Shown in pieces: positions 8,218 through 8,465 of a stretch of 8,465 nucleotides of DNA. Origin of the DNA: Bacillota bacterium (lineage in GTDB: Bacteria; Bacillota; Dethiobacteria; Dethiobacterales; Dethiobacteraceae); NCBI GenBank assembly GCA_018725345.1, contig QLUI01000061.1, positions 1 to 8,465 of the forward strand, read 5' to 3'. The notes under the pieces are model-generated. The model saw only the letters and a list, made by a program, of their open reading frames with translations. It did not search any database and was not told where the DNA came from. Position 1 is the stretch's first letter. Each line of letters begins with the position of its first letter. A program made the position numbers and the translations under genes.

Positions 8218-8415
8218 GTGGAAAAGAAAAACTGTTATGTGTGCAGGAAAGAAGCCCTAAGCAAGAACGAAATAGGGCTAACCAAGAAGCTGCTTGGCAA
8301 AGACTCGAAGCGTTTCCATTGCCTTGATTGCCTTGCCGATTATCTGGAAGTGGACACAGATCTCCTCCTTGCCAAGGTTGAGGAATTTAAAGAGCAAGGC
8401 TGTAAATTATTCTGA
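8218..8415 (+). CDS. Small double-CxxC putative metal-binding protein, 65 aa
   Basis: Small protein with two cysteine pairs, CYVC (Cys6, Cys9) and CLDC (Cys35, Cys38), 25 residues apart. This is the layout of a zinc-ribbon or treble-clef-like metal site. A fifth cysteine, Cys62, lies in the C-terminal GCKLF. Between the pairs is a basic segment (GLTKKLLGKDSKR), and after them a helix-forming stretch (DTDLLLAKVEEFKEQG). No named family is assigned; I have an impression of similar short Clostridia proteins but cannot verify it. The GTG start at 8218 is preferred: a GGGG run ends 7 bases before it, and earlier in-frame starts such as TTG at 8143 would encode residues that merely shadow brxL. It begins 4 bases after the brxL stop and ends 12 bases before a cysteine desulfurase gene. 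That pairing suggests a role in sulfur handling, for example as persulfide acceptor or desulfurase partner. Metal-dependent nucleic-acid binding is the main alternative. Gene is likely real, function open. Confidence 0.75.
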   Translation: MEKKNCYVCRKEALSKNEIGLTKKLLGKDSKRFHCLDCLADYLEVDTDLLLAKVEEFKEQGCKLF

Positions 8416-8422
8416 GGGGGTG
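8415..8422 (+). promoter_or_regulatory. Shine-Dalgarno site of the cysteine desulfurase gene
   Basis: AGGGGGTG, the same sequence that precedes brxL, begins at the last base of the upstream stop codon and lies 5 bases before the ATG at 8428. It supports that start and suggests translation continuing along one transcript. Confidence 0.75.
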
Positions 8423-8427
8423 ATACC

Positions 8428-8465
8428 ATGATTTACGCTGACAACGCTGCTACGACGCGAATATC
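8428..8465 (+). CDS. Cysteine desulfurase (NifS/IscS/DndA-like), N-terminal fragment
   Basis: Only the first 12 codons are present, reading MIYADNAATTRI before the window ends. The (Y/F)xDNAATT block at the extreme N-terminus is the hallmark of class V PLP-dependent cysteine desulfurases, which take sulfur from L-cysteine as an enzyme-bound persulfide and pass it to acceptors. The PLP lysine and catalytic cysteine lie outside the window, so activity and subfamily cannot be judged. In Dnd systems the DndA (or IscS) desulfurase supplies sulfur to DndC, a PAPS-reductase-like protein. A desulfurase at the end of this BREX-like operon would fit the same job, but an unrelated housekeeping NifS-like gene is possible. 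Confidence 0.8.
   Translation, partial: MIYADNAATTRI

Noticed and set aside
8205..8230. Possible terminator between brxL and the CxxC gene
   Set aside because: There is no inverted repeat or T-run, and only 4 bases separate the two genes.
1..8465. CRISPR array, insertion sequence ends, tRNA or attachment site
   Set aside because: No spaced direct repeats, terminal inverted repeats or tRNA-like folding were seen, and coding sequence fills almost the whole window.

Overview
The window is a compact stretch of same-strand genes with no intergenic space longer than 12 bases. It reads as the middle of a phage-defence operon of the BREX type 4 kind, or the closely related phosphorothioation-coupled kind. 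The G-rich Shine-Dalgarno sites (AAGGGGG, AGGGGGTG), near 50 % GC and codon use suggest a Firmicutes/Clostridia-like bacterium. That taxonomic guess is weak, since no rRNA or housekeeping gene is present.

Layout: (1) 1-318, the C-terminal third of a DUF4007 protein whose start lies outside the window; (2) 311-4468, a 1385-residue P-loop ATPase of the BrxC type; (3) 4470-6713, a 747-residue PglZ-domain protein (alkaline-phosphatase superfamily); (4) 6726-8213, a 495-residue short BrxL-type AAA+ ATPase with no room for the Lon-like protease domain; (5) 8218-8415, a 65-residue protein with two CxxC pairs and a fifth cysteine near its C-terminus; (6) 8428 to the window end, the first 12 codons of a cysteine desulfurase (NifS/IscS/DndA-like). 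Genes 1 and 2 overlap by 8 bases, genes 2 and 3 are 1 base apart, and the remaining gaps are 4-12 bases. This implies one transcript with translational coupling. No promoter, terminator, RNA gene, repeat, CRISPR array or mobile element was seen.

How the parts fit: brxC, pglZ and brxL are the conserved core of type 4 BREX (brxP-brxC-pglZ-brxL), where brxP encodes a PAPS-reductase-like protein. The order DUF4007, ATPase, PglZ, BrxL also matches, from memory, the archaeal PbeABCD module that works with DndCDEA DNA phosphorothioation. A cysteine desulfurase at the downstream end, preceded by a small Cys-rich protein, fits a sulfur-dependent modification step. No methyltransferase (PglX) lies in the window. 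My inference is that the locus marks host DNA with sulfur, or uses sulfur chemistry, through a PAPS-reductase/DndC-like enzyme expected just upstream. The BrxC/PglZ/BrxL module would then act against unmarked phage DNA. The least described parts are the 65-residue protein and a Gln in the Walker B position of the large ATPase where Glu is expected.
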